This document shows, one piece after another, positions 1 through 11,990 of a DNA stretch of 52,171 nucleotides. Source of the DNA: Sodiomyces alkalinus F11. Lineage: Eukaryota > Ascomycota > Sordariomycetes > Glomerellales > Plectosphaerellaceae. Numbering within the stretch: position 1 is the stretch's first letter; the number at the start of each line of letters is the position of its first letter. The translations under genes were made by a program, and so were the position numbers. The stretch spans positions 816,519 through 868,689 of the forward strand of contig NW_021167083.1 in NCBI RefSeq assembly GCF_003711515.1, read 5' to 3'. A model generated the notes under the pieces. The model saw only the letters and a list, made by a program, of their open reading frames with translations. It had not been told where the DNA came from and searched no databases.

Positions 1-1480
1 AGGTAAAGACTTAGATTAATCGATATCTTATTCTCTAGTAGAAGTAAGACCTAGAATACTCTGATATATATATAGTGTAGTTCACTAAGCCTCGGGTAAA
101 CAGAGTTACGTTATTCACTAGTGCCCTGGTAAACGTCCTAATCTATTCACCGTCCCCTCCGTGAACACTTCGCGACACCCTACGTACCAGTATATCCGTC
201 TTAGCGTAGTCACGTGTCAGGGCACGTGATCCCTCTTTCCTGAATTATCTTCTGGTAACGTCCTGGTACGTCACATACCAGTGCATCCTTCGTGCTGCTG
301 CATGGTTGGGCCCGTTGGCCGTAACAGGGGGGCGATAGGAGTAGTAGGCGCGGGATTATTATTAGCGGTGGCGGGCGGGCGGAGGGAATACTTACTACCC
401 TCGGAATTAAAATAGTAGTTATTATAGTTACCGCTAATAATATTCAGGACCGTAAAATAACACGTGAACGGTCCGTCTTTATTACTATAGTGTTTATAGT
501 CTTTCTATATACTATTTACTAGAGTTATTATAACCGCCTCGCGGTTAGCCGGGCGGTTAAGGTTAAGATTTTTATCTTCTTATAGCGCGAGGTCGCGCTT
601 AACCTATTAATAGCCGTTAGTATATCGTGTAAGTTAGTAGTTAATTAGTAGTTTATAATATACCTTAAGGTCGTGTATAGTTATTAGCGCCTTAGTGTCT
701 TTATAGCCGGTATTATAAATAAGGTTAATAACCTTACTACGGGTGACCGTGTAACCTTCCTTCGTAGGTATCGTCTTCTAGACGCGCGAGCTGCTAGGGG
801 AGGGGGCGGGCGGATTACGGGCGGGCGAGGTTATTAGCGGGGGGGCGGGCGAGGTTACGGGCGGGGGAGCGGGAGATATAGAGCGATCGCGACAAGGGAA
901 AAAAAGTTCGTCTAGCTTAGACGTATAGCCCTTAAGCAGGTAGGGGGATTCTTCGGGCGTGGGCGACCGGGATTCCTACGAGGGGATAGGGGAGTCGGAG
1001 AGGGCGGGAGGTATACTACGAATTACGGTTAGTATCGTCGCTTTCTATAGGGTTAACGTGTATATTTATGCCCGTAACTTATTTAGCGGCGAAGCTTTAA
1101 GTACCGGAAGCGGAAGAGAGGGAGGGAATTAAAGGAATTAAAAAAAAAGGTTACTTAGCGGCGATACGAGGGATAACGACGGTCGATTAATTAACGGCTT
1201 TATTTCTATAAATAGAATGTTTGATATAATAAAGGGAAAACTGTTTTATCGCGATACTAAAAAATCGTCATAAAATCGTTATAGTGTAGAAAACAGTAAA
1301 TAGCAGTAAAATAACAGGAGGCAGGCGTTTTACGGTTGTTTTCGGTTATTTTTCGGTTATTTGATTGTGGCGGGGCAGGTCATATGACAAGCCCCCCCCT
1401 GCTAAGGGGGGGGGGCCTCCCGCAGGGACAAGCTTTACGGCGTTGCCCGTAGGGCAACCTGCTAAGCTCGTCGTTCAAGA
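1..1480. repeat. RIP-mutated repeat, copy A (truncated by the window edge)
   Basis: The first 310 bases are clearly homologous to 15331-15707, starting with the same 20-mer aggtaaagacttagattaat and ending in a shared cccgttggccgtaac block. Both copies later carry a gcaggcgtttta block and end near a shared gcaacctgctaagctcgt. The middle (about 310-1370) differs between the copies, is rich in TA, and has GC-rich islands at 360-385 and 790-880. No reading frame survives. The family is not recognised; its left end lies outside the window. Confidence 0.75.
1392..1415. repeat. C8-TGCTAA-G10 hairpin near the end of repeat copy A
   Basis: Eight C, a short tgctaa spacer and ten G form a near-perfect GC hairpin. 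The equivalent place in copy B carries an uninterrupted 29-C run, so this end of the element is prone to homopolymer change. Confidence 0.6.
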
Positions 1481-2234
1481 CGAGAGATCTTCATCGTGAA
1501 TATGGTTTCTACATAGACAGAATAGAACGACGCGGAGACGTCGTTGGATGTATTTTGTCAAGTCTGACATACTCGGCCGGTAGAACGGAGTACGGAGTGC
1601 AAGTTACACGTACAGCCCACAGATCACGACCACCGGAAGACCGTTTCTTCTCACCCTCCCAAGAACGCACTGTTTCATCAACCCCACCCCTCAACCTCCG
1701 GCAATCATATCATCCGTCATTTCCATCTATATCATGTTTCCTCAACATGTTTCAACACGAGCCCCGCCGGTTTCCGAGTCGGTTCTCCAAACGAAACGAA
1801 CGTCCATCACGACGGCCCCCTTTACGTGTACCCATCAGTTCATGACCGTCCACCGTCCACCGTCCACCATCCCCCCACAGATGGCGCCATGCCGCGATTC
1901 ATGCAGACGTGTGGATTCGCCATCTTGTGACGTACGAATCCACTTCTCACATCGCACTCGAATCCGTTTGTTCCCATCCGCTTCAGACCAAACCACGTCA
2001 GCGCACCCAACACCATCGTATCTGCCCGCCTGGTGAAAGTAGTGCTTTTCATTTATGCCTCATGATGCAACTGCAACCTTGTAACATCCAGACGCTCTAG
2101 ATCTCCATCTTCAGGACGAATGTACATGTGCTGCAGTTTGGACCCTCCCTAAAACGCCAATGCTACGTAGGCATCCCCATAACGTAAACAAAGCCACTGT
2201 AGTCCACCATAGAAAAGAAGAGGCGGCGAGGGGT
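1481..2234. other. Intergenic region, no gene seen
   Basis: Between the RIP repeat and the 3' end of the Yos9-like gene. Several short overlapping open frames occur on both strands, none with family motifs or splice structure. A small tandem of caccgtccac units lies near 1850-1870. Probably holds the 3' UTR of the minus-strand gene. Confidence 0.5.
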
Positions 2235-3968
2235 CTACCAGTCCCTCGCATAGAGCTGCTCCTGCCTCCCCTCCTCGCCAGCATCATCCCCATCGAGGCC
2301 CTCCTCCGCCTCCCCCTCGCCCTCGCCCTGATCCTCCTCATCAACATAGTCATCCTCATGGATATAGCCCCGTAGTTCTCTCGGATTGCCCGCCGTCTCG
2401 ACCACATCAAGCCGCCAGCCGCGATCGCCCGCAAGTTTCTCCACCTCCCTCCGCATCGTCTCCACAAGCTCAACATCAAGCTCCATCTCCTCCAACTCCT
2501 CGTCCGAGAGGGACCAGTACTCGCCGCCCTGCGACTTGGGCGTCCGGCTCGCCAACATCTCCCCCTCGCCCTCGATGTAGTACCGCCCACCGGGGAGGTG
2601 ATCATGGCCCTGGCGCGGCAACTTGAGCTCCTGGCCCGCCTGGCCATCGGGGCCCGGTTGACCCAAGACGTTCCGCCCGCCCACAACCACGCCGCCGATA
2701 GTAATCGGCTCGTCCCCGTCGTAAAACGCCCCCGACGCGATATCGGGCCGCTCGTTCTCCGCGAACAGCGGGTCGCGCGGCGCGCCGTCCGACGATGACG
2801 GCTGCCGGGCTTCTTCGGCTTCGGCTTCGGCTTCGGCCTCGAGCGTCTTTTGCCGCCGCCGCCACGCCGCCTCGGCGCCCGGTTCGTCCGTGTCGAGGAC
2901 CAGCCGGCAGCTGATGGGGTTCGCGCTCGTCTGCGTCGGCGGGAGGAAGGCCACGTCGTTGCAGAGCCGCGGCGTGTTGATCACCATGAGGTAGGCGCAC
3001 GTCGTGACCTCCTTGATCCAGCCGATGCGGTCCGCCTTCATCCCCGGCACGCAGTGGTACTGGATCTCGATCGTCCGGTCGCGCCCCGTCAGGTCGCACA
3101 GCGTGCCGCCCTCGAGACGTTGGACGAGGTACCGCTGGTCGCCCTTCAGCTGGATGTCCGTGGTCATGGACGACGACGACGACGACTCGGGCCCGGAATT
3201 CGCTTCGCCGCCGTCTTGCGGCGATTGCTGCTGGCGTTGCTGTGGGTGGGAGGAGGCGGCAGGCTTCGTGGCCCGGCCGAGAACGAATTGCATGGTTTCC
3301 GGGTCGGGCACGGGCGGTTTGCCGTTCGGTATCATGGGGAGGGCGTGGAATTGGACCACCTCGCGGTTGTAGCAGAAGCTGTAGCTCCACCAGCCGGACA
3401 TGAAGTACAGGCACTGGCCTTCGAGCGCGCCGAGGAGGTCCCAGCCGGCTTCCGAGGCTCGTGCGAGTTCCCGTGCTTCTTCCCGTTTGGCGAGTTCCGT
3501 CGCTGTCTCGTTCGGTGCCGTCGGCGGCTCGAAAACGGGTATGGAGCAGAGGTAGCTTGTGTCGCCAAGGTGCACCAATTCGTATGTCTCCTGGGTTCCC
3601 CCGTGGCCGTGAGCATGGCCGGGAGACCCGCCTATCTCTCTGTCATCATCGGCACCAGCTTCCCGGATATTGTGGAGGAGATCGGACTGAGAGGGGAAGT
3701 CGGCGGCGTATGTGGAATGAGGATGTAGAGGGTCGAGGAGAGCTGCCGCGTCATGCTTGGAGATGTAGGATTCAGAGAAGACGACCTCGTACTGTGAAAA
3801 CACGGTTAGGCTTCAAAAAGGTTGCCAACCTAGCATGTGTAACAGTGGAGCAGGAGTTCGACTCACCTGGGGATAGGCGACGAGATCCTCGTGAATGCTG
3901 AAGCCGCCCTGGCGAGCGCTTGCTAGCGGCGCAGCAACGGCGAGGAGGGCCAAGTGGAACCGGCGCAT
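2235..3968 (-). CDS. YOS9: Protein OS-9 homolog (Yos9), ER-associated degradation lectin
   Basis: Two exons on minus: 3968-3867 (34 codons) and 3791-2235, joined across an intron with a GTGAGT donor and CACAG acceptor; product about 552 aa. The start is the ATG at 3968, which supplies a signal peptide (MRRFHLALLAVAAPLASA); a GTG just inside the intron only makes an apparent longer second exon. The mature N terminus (YEVVFSESYIS) and the MRH lectin domain (CLYFMSGWWSYSFCYNR to about IKEVTTCAYLMVINTPRLC) are characteristic of OS-9/Yos9. In this family the MRH domain reads trimmed mannose on misfolded glycoproteins and hands them to the Hrd1 ubiquitin ligase in the ER. The tail is very acidic and ends without an HDEL-type retention signal, so retention is probably through partners. 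A Ser/Asp-rich linker and an (EA)n stretch are low-complexity. Family call is strong; the exact C terminus is less certain. Confidence 0.9.
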
Positions 3969-4315
3969 GGTGCCGCGGTGAGTGAGTAACGCTCTAGCTC
4001 ACATAAATGAGTATAAAATTTCGTCAGTACATTGGCCTGAAGCGTTGTCCCGAATTTCGTGGTGCCTGTATCTGTATCTTTTGATGTCCCGCTCAAGGCC
4101 GGACCAGGTGTCATCATGAAGGCTGGGGGAGCCAAGAGTAATTCATTGTCCGCTCAGCTCAACGGCTTGCCATGTGTCCTTTCCGATGTTCAGCCGCCAT
4201 TACTAATATGTTGTACGTCATTCCACCATGGTACGTACTGGTATGTACCCAGGTGGGTCGTTTCCCACGGCTATATTAGTCAGAGGCATCATCAACCATG
4301 GGCCCGTCGAACCAG

Positions 4316-6771
4316 TCATATAAGCTTGATAGTCTTCTCCTCCCAACCTTCTTCGCCGAATAGAGGCCAGAGCCCGTCATTCTGGGTATAGTACCCGATT
4401 CCTATCCTCTTAAATTTATCCAAGCCATCTTCTCCGTCTTCCTGCTGCTGCAAAACCAGAAACCACATCTCCTCAGGCCAAGCCCGTTCCGTCGACACAA
4501 GTTTGCTCTTCTCCCCTCTTGTCCTCTTTCGCACACTCATCTTGCGAGTATCGAGGCGGTCGACCCAAGTATGCAACCACAGCGCAAAGTATCGTTGCCG
4601 GGAATCAAAGCACGAGCCGCCGTCGCCGTCGCCGTCGCCATCACCGTCCTCCGACGTTCCGCAAACGCACTTCCCCTCCAACCAGCAGTCTAGAGTCTTG
4701 GAACCCTCTTCGAGCCTGCAGCCGGAGCTTTTGGTGCTTCCTTCGATCCAGGGCTTTCCGCCGCCGCAGCTGCAGCCACGGCGGCGATGGCGGTGGCACA
4801 ACGTCTCGTCGATATCCAGGACAATCCTGGTGACGAAAGAACCGTCCGCGCCGCGAGCGAGAGGGATAGGTCGCTCATCCTGCTGATCCACGTAGAGGTC
4901 GCCCGCAAACTGCCCGCCCAGGTCCGCGCTGAGGATCGCGAGCTGGATAGGGGCGAGCGGCCCCGTCACGACGATGGACCCGTGGTCGACGTTCCCCGTC
5001 GGGGCGTCAGGGTGAGTGGGCCGGCTAACGACCTGGTCCATTGAGATTTCGGTCTTTAGCCTCTTGGTAACGTTATGACCGCTGGTCTTGTAGCCGGCCT
5101 GCTTCCTGGACCACATGGACGACGTCTGGAAGGCAATCCCGCCGTTGATGGAGGCCCAGGACCACGTTGGCGTCCCGCTGGCCAGGCGAGTTCGGGGCAT
5201 CAGGTGTCGTCTCGCCATCCACTCGGGCATCCCGTGTTCCAGCTCCGCCTGCTTGGGTCTCTTGTCGACAGCCATCCAGACGAGGGCATCAACGAGATCG
5301 CTCCGCCAGAGTCCCGCGCAGTATTCGTCCTCGCCATTCGGATCTTCCTCGGTGGACTTGAGTAGCAGTCTCGCCACCCCAGCGACGCCCATCAGCTTGT
5401 TGTCTTCCGGGTCGGAGACGGAGCGCCACGAGTAGTCCTCAACGACTTCTTGCCAGGTCTCGTGATGACTGAAGCGTTCCCCATCACCCAGACGCATAAG
5501 AAGACGGCCGACGGAAAGGATGCCGTCGATGTCCACCTCTCGCGTGTGGCCGCATTCGCAGAACATGCGACAGTTGCACTCCCAGCTCATCTCTGTCCCG
5601 AGGAAGCGGAGTTTACGGGTCGGCATGATCCTTTCCTGCAAGCACCACCCTCGCCCGTCGAGGACCGTCGAGTCCGGGCCGGCTTCTTCAAGGCCTTCAT
5701 ACCCCCTCCACTCCATGGCAGCGAAACGATTACCGTTGGGGGCCCTCGCCGGGGAGATCCTCTGCCACGAGTTCTTGCCGTAGTCTTGGGGGCCTAGAAA
5801 GCCCGCCTTGCAGTTGACGGCCGCCTCGGCATATATCGTGAGGTACGAGTTGCCATAGGCGTTGTCCATGGTGGATCCTTCCCGCACCCAGTCTTCGTGA
5901 GCCTCCCTGTCCTGGTCGAGACTTGTGTACGGACGTGGCTGGATGATGCAGAGCGAGTCGACCCATAGGTATTCGATCCCCAACTCCCTGCACACCCTGA
6001 CCGTGTCGATTATGGTTTGTGGCAGCTGCTGCAGGACGATCCCTCGGTCCTTGTCCATGTGCGCTTCGATGTTGTCCGCCGTGGTCCGTAGGATTTCTTC
6101 GTTGCTGACCCCCCAGCGGTAGCTGAGGCATGCGTATTGGAGATTCTTCTCGCCCTGTTTTCTAACGCTATTGTTGATGTCGCGTGTCTCGATTAGAAAG
6201 ACGCGAGTGCTGTACTTTGCGCCGAGGCTGAGCAGCCGCCGGGGCAGGACATCAGATGTCTGGCGGCTGCAGAACGGGTCATTGTCCACGCAGTATGAGA
6301 GCCAGTGTCTCATCCGTTCGAAAGCCATATCTTCAGTCGTACTGGGCGCTACGACCAGGCATTTTCCGAACATGGTCTCAAAATCCGTCTTTGGCTCGTT
6401 CGTCTCGTACAAATGGGTGTCTTTTCCGCATGCGTCAGAAACAGCAACAAAGAAGAAGAAGCCGAGTGGTGAGTCGGGATCTAACGCCTACCACTAGGTT
6501 CCTGCATGAATCGCAATACCGTGTTTTCCGCAATGGTGTCTTTGTCGGTTTCCTCGAATAGCTTGAGGACCCCGCCGAAATTGGCGTCCGCCGCGATGGA
6601 TTTGCGGTCCTGGCGAGTTTGGGTCCATCCTGGGCGGTAGGCCTCGGCTGCGTCGACCACGAGCCGGCAGTTGAGACAACCTCTGGCCCTCGAGCTGAGG
6701 ATCATATGTAAGCTACTCGGCGCTGATCCCACCGCGCCTGCACGCACCAAATTGTCCGGGCAGAAGAGCAT
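4316..6771 (-). CDS. HET-domain (heterokaryon incompatibility) protein
   Basis: Two exons on minus: 6771-6492 and 6420-4316, intron 71 nt with GTAGGC donor and AAAAG acceptor; 794 aa, frame closes exactly. The N-terminal region (residues 1-93) holds RGCLNCRLV, like the Cys-containing leader of many HET proteins. The HET core starts at YACLSYRWG (about residues 189-197), followed by QLPQTIIDTVRVCRELGIEY and LWVDSLCIIQ (about 245-254), then GRGWCLQERIMPTRKLRF. The C-terminal third is unrelated to any domain I recognise and has a short DGDGDGDGDG run. HET proteins act in non-self recognition and trigger cell death after fusion of unlike hyphae; most copies in a genome have no known partner. An acceptor a few bases further in is possible. 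It lies 350 bp from the Yos9 gene on the same strand, with no sign of a shared function. Confidence 0.88.
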
Positions 6772-9700
6772 CGTGCGACGTGCAGTGGCGCAGGTGGCAG
6801 GAGGGATAGTATGTCCAAGTACGCTTGTAGGCTGGGGTGGGTGCAAAGAGATGTTGCTGGATAACTTAAAGCTGCTGTCGAGAACGCGGATTTTCTTCTC
6901 GCACGTCCTCCTTCTGGGAGCGCCTACAATAAGTACCAGGTAGCCTTCGGCATGGTGTTGTTCTCTTGACCATCTGGGTCGCCTGTGTAACTGGTGCTGC
7001 ACACCTCGGAGCTTCGGGATGTCTATTCTATTTCTTACCCCGCTCTCTGTTCTCTCGGTCCCTGGATTCTGTAATAATCTGCATTTATACTGCATATATA
7101 GCTCTCTCCCCACTGTTACTGAGTCCCCTTACTTGCAGGCAACGCCATTCCGTATATACGACATGCATGATACGATAAAGCACCATGCATACTCCTGGGA
7201 ATACGGCCCATGCCGCTTACTATCGAACAAACAATAGCCTATGGTGTTTGATGGTGGGACTCCCGCCTCACTTTAAGGAAATAAAACTGGCCAATAGCCG
7301 GTTTCTTGATGCTCCTTAATGACCATACAAAAGCGACTACACCGAAGATTGGACGTCGTGTCGAAACATCGGGCCAACCAACGTGTCAACCCAAAGTTAG
7401 CCTAGCCCAAGCCCAACAGGTTTAACCCACCACCTCTGAAATGTTATAATCAGCTGTGCCGACTGTCCGGGCAAAGAACTCTCGCTCGGAGGGTGGAAAA
7501 ACACAACTCGACGGACTAAGCGGGGACGGGTCTAGACGTGGCCTGTTAGGCTTAATTGGGAAACAACTGAGATTATTGAGGACAAGGACGTCATCAAGTA
7601 CGAATACATGTTTGCAATATAGACACCTCATGCTTTACATACCTTGTATCAGTCCGAAGTACGTGTAAAAGGAAGACGCAGATATTCCGCGACGTCCATG
7701 TCCCACCAAAGACGCTGCGAGTTTGGTTTCACTAGCGAGCCCCTCTGTCTCTCTGGGCAAGAAGTCATCGCATCTGGGACTGATACGGACGGGCGTAGCA
7801 AAACTTTTCGGTGTGGCATGCATTGAATGGAAATCTTTCGCTGGCAGAAGCATCTGTGTTCCCACCGAACGGCTTCGTACGAAGTATGTACACTTACTGC
7901 CACGGCAGTCCACTGGCGGTCCGACGGCAATAGCAGGATCTCTCCCACACGCATCCCACGCATCTGCTGGAGCACGTCGTTCCTGTACGAAGTACCCTTT
8001 CCCATTCATTGTCCTTTGTACGATGCCGTGTCTTGACGAAAGTGGTGACCGGAAGAAAAGTATCACGGATGCCTCGTCGGCCGAAAGCGGTCCTCGGTGG
8101 AGATGCAGGCTCCGGCGGACTCCCCCAGGACTCAGAAACGAAGAGGCCACTCTTGATACTAGAGAGAATTATTACCGTAGGAGAAATCTAATTTTATTAG
8201 AGGAAAAGAATCCTATGATAGAGGAAGTCCAGAGCATCTAAGTGACGTGACCGTCCGTTGGGCTCGCTGACCGTTGATGCCCTGGGCTTACTTGGGCGGC
8301 TGCGACTCTTTTCGGCCAATACTGAGGTATAAGTGACTTTATATGGCAGGTGGGCTATAGGCATTGGGAAACCGAAGGAAAAACAGTGTAAGGAATCGGG
8401 CGTCTGTAGATTATACGTTGTATACCTACACGTATCTGTACTCCGTACTCTACACTACGGTAGGTGGTACAGCGTCTGTACCGGCGCTGAACACCCCTGT
8501 TTCCCAGCTAAGTACCTAGGCTCAGGTGCGCTAGCCAATGTGTCGCAACCCCCTAGCACCGGCCTACAGGGATTCCCACACTAAGGTACTAGCCGGATAA
8601 GGTTAAGATTTACCTTAGGCATCCAGACACGGGGGAAAATGCCTTAGGTAATACGGGTATATATATCTGTCTCTTCGTCCTACACCTACCTATTCCGTAC
8701 AGTACAGTGTCCTTGGCCAATCTGGGAGCCAGATAAAATACCTAAGGTAGGTATGTGTTTTGTAAAAGTAAAAGACGAGTTACATGAGATGATAGAATAG
8801 TGCCTTAGGCAGGCAGACGCTCTGTGCTACGGTATAGCCATGCCTCCCCGCGAGTTAAGTTCTGCAGCTAGGTACCTTACCTAAGGTGGTCGAGGGCGAT
8901 CAGTACATAAGGTAAGGTACCTAGCTTAGATACCCGTAGTACCCAAAGGCGTGTTAAAGGTCGTTCTCCTTGACTTCCTCTATGTATTGTACACGTGTAT
9001 CTGTGCCAGCCACCCACCACTGCTAGGTACCTAGATACCTTACCTTATACACGAAGTACCGCTATCCGTAAGGTATGGAGTATAAAATAGGTATACCCAA
9101 GGTCTATATACTTAGCTCTACGCCCCTGGTCCTGGGCGGGATCCTCTCCCATGCAGTCAGTGCTTCACAACCACTCCCATCCTCCCCTTCTCCTCCACCC
9201 ACCATCGACAACTCATCCCCTTCCCACCCTCCCACGTCTAGATTACTCGTCTAGATCAGTCTCCTAGAACAGCAACCTTAGTACTCCTACAACTTCCGCT
9301 ACGCTCATGCAGCCGCCGCCGACGGAGACAAGCATAGCCTCGCTCGCTTGACTGGTTGCCCGATGTATGTATAGCATATCCCCATATCGTCTTTAAACCC
9401 ACATGGGCACGTTCTTCGACCCTCTCTTTGTCTGATTGCCCCTCCGTCATCTTCATCACTTCAAGTCGAAAGATACACCCACTGCCTTTGTCGTTCTTCT
9501 TATCCCCCGCTACCTCCGTCGTGAGAACTCGAGGGAACTCGAAGAAGAAACGGCTTTTTTCTTTTCTTTTCTTTTTCCCTTCTGGTCCCCTTCCGATCGG
9601 ATCGAAAAGCCGACTGGGGTTGCATGCGTGACCTCGCCATATTACCCACACGAGCTTTCCATATCTACCCTGTTCTCCTTCCACCCACCCCTCCGCCTGG

Positions 9701-9933
9701 TGGCCATTGCTTGCACCAGCCATTACTTATTTCGCATCTGTACAATTCGTGTTATCGATACATCATACACCTTATCATATACGGCGCAACAGCAACGAGA
9801 GTACTCCGTCCATCACGGCTGGTTCTCAAGCTTGAGGCTCGATACAACTCGCCTGCAACCCGATCACGATCCGTCTCACTACACTACAAGGCCCGGTCTA
9901 CAGGGAGACTCGAGTCATCTCCCCGTCGACAAG
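6772..9933. other. 3.2-kb region without a convincing gene; upstream DNA of two genes
   Basis: Holds the 5' flank of the HET gene (left) and of the C2H2 factor (right). Two overlapping frames on opposite strands at 7635-8241 lack motifs and splice logic. From 8500 to 9110 the DNA is packed with CCTTA/TAAGG/GGTACC-type motifs. From 9430 onward there are pyrimidine-rich runs (9550-9590) and CT-rich leader-like sequence, consistent with a long 5' UTR of the transcription-factor gene. Confidence 0.5.
8577..9090. repeat. Cluster of CCTAAGGTA / TACCTTAGG / GGTACCTAG motifs
   Basis: About ten closely related partly palindromic motifs lie in 510 bp (for example near 8581, 8611, 8641, 8741, 8801, 8874, 8910, 9024, 9071). 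Isolated copies occur elsewhere in the window (about 13726, 28630, 37353). They look like a dispersed short sequence class rather than one tandem array. Confidence 0.55.
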
Positions 9934-11990
9934 ATGGAGCACCACATGGCCTGGAGACAACTGAAAGACATGGGTCAGATGGGAGAGGCGCTTCTTCTCC
10001 AGAACTCGCACTATACTTCGGCCCTCCTACACTCTGTATCAACACCAAGTGACGGGTTTGCCTCGCTCCCGCCTCAAGCCCTTCTCGCCTCCGACTCCGT
10101 CCCCGGCGCACGTTCCTCAAGTCAACAAGCCGGGAACCCCGCATCCACATTGAAGCGCTGTGGCTTGTCTCGCAGCAGGTCATCTATGGGACATCCCTCG
10201 ACGGCGTCCAGTACTATGAAGGTAAAACAAGACCGCGTTGTCTTCCATCGTGCGACCTCATGTCACTGACAGTGCTCCAGGATCGGGACAGCACAACGCA
10301 ACAACCCGTAAAGCGTGCGCGTGTCATGTCGCAGCAGCACATGCCTTGGTCTATCTCGTCCCAACCCGTTTGGCAAAGAAACTTGTCCGGCGGATCCAAT
10401 AGCGTGGAACCCTTCGCCGCCTTCGTCGCCGAGGAGCCTGCGGCTCGCCTGCCGGCCACCGACCCTGCCAACGCCAACATGCACGCATTTGCTTCATCAC
10501 TGCAACGGGCTCCATCTTCACAGCAGACATTCGACCTCCCTAGCGTGCAGGAGCACGACTATGGCCGTCTTGGTGTCCAGTTTGGAGGACCGGACGTTGG
10601 CATGAGCCCCCTCGACTTCCTCAAGGCCCAAGACGACGGTCCCTCTTCACCAGGCCTCATACCACCTCCTCCACAGGAGTTCCCGGGCTCCTACGACAGC
10701 AATGGACGCTTCAGTTCCAGCCGAGTGATTTCGACGTGCCCCTCGATGACTTCGGGTGTGTCGGGCGTCGAGACAATACCCCTGAGCCGTGATGGGAGTA
10801 TGTGCGACAACCAGTCGCTGCCTGGGGCCTTCCGGATGGCCCGTCTCGATTCCACGCAGTCACTGCGCACCGACTTTACGGGCAGCGACGCCTTCTCCTT
10901 TAACTGGCAGGATGCGATCACTGGGGACGAACGGGACGACCTTTTTCGCTTTCCCGAAAACGGTAGCGATCGTCCCACCGCTGATTCTTCTTCCCTGTAC
11001 CACTTGTACGCTTCATCCGCGCCGACCGGCCAATTCACTCTGAACGGCTGCGGTGCCGGCATGGAGAGATCCATATCGATGAGTAGCGCCATGTCGTCGC
11101 AGTCCAACGCAGGACGCCGGGCCAGGGAGGCTCGGCAGCGGCAGATCAAAAATGCCCAACGAGCCCGGCTACTGCCCAAACCACAGGCGGCAGCCAAGGC
11201 GTCCGAGGCGTCGGCAGCCCGGAAGGATGGAAGAGTAGCGATGGCCAAGAACGGCGGCTCCTCACGGTCGAAGAGGGTGGCGAAGGTGTTCTGCGAGACG
11301 TGCAACGAGTATCCCGGCGGATTCCGCGGCGAACACGAACTCAAGCGTCACATCTTGGCCAAGCACCAAGGCGTGGTCAAGAAATTCGTCTGCCGCGACC
11401 CGGCCACGGCGGGCATCCCGTCCACCGTCCCGATCGTCATCCCGCTCGACGCGTGCAAGAACTGCCTGAACAGGAAGGAGTATGGCGCCTACTACAACGC
11501 GGCGGCCCATCTCCGGCGAACGCATTTCAACCCCAAGCAGTCGAGGGGCAAGACGGAGAAGAGAGGGGGCAAAGGGGGCGGCGACTGGCCGCACATGGAC
11601 GAGCTGAAGAAGTGGTTCGAGGAGGTGCTCGTCGAGGCGCGCAACGACACCGAGGCGGGCCCCGAGACCGACTCCGACGCCGAAGGCGAAGCTGAAGTCG
11701 AAGTCGAAGCCGAGGTGGACACTGAGGACAACAAGCCCGAGATGGTCCTGTCCTCCAGTGCGGACACGTCGTTCGCCGCCGGCAATGGGGACGACAACTA
11801 CTTGTACGGCGCGGACGGTGTCCCGGGGTACTCGTACTCGCTGACGTCGGACGCGATGATGTTTGATCCGTCCATGACGAACATGGCGAGCGATGCTGAG
11901 TTTTCCGCCGGCGCGTTTTCTGAAGAGGCCACGCCTTGGTCGTTGCAAGATGAGACGTACTATATTCCATTCGCCTTTGAGGCGTCTTGA
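9934..11990 (+). CDS. C2H2 zinc-finger transcription factor (DUF7896-type)
   Basis: Two exons, 9934-10221 and 10281-11990, phase-0 intron of 59 nt (GGTAAAAC donor, CTCCAG acceptor); 665 aa. The start chosen is the ATG opening MEHHMAWRQLKDMGQ; the frame is open further upstream but that part reads as pyrimidine-rich leader. Residues 1-300 are Ser/Pro/Gln-rich and probably disordered. A basic stretch (ARQRQIKNAQRARLLPK) precedes the finger region. The finger is C434-x2-C437-x15-H453-x4-H458 (VFCETCNEYP to RHILAKH), followed by a second zinc-binding-like module (ACKNCLNRKEYGAYYNAAAH, then LRRTHFNPK). The layout matches fungal DUF7896 proteins. The C terminus is acidic with an (EVE/EAE) run, a possible activation region. 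Nuclear role is inferred; no target is evident. The transcript probably ends in the T-rich tract after 11990. Confidence 0.88.

Noticed and set aside
7635..8241. Overlapping 171- and 172-codon frames on opposite strands
   Set aside because: Neither has a motif, hydrophobic pattern or intron support; they cannot be told from chance.
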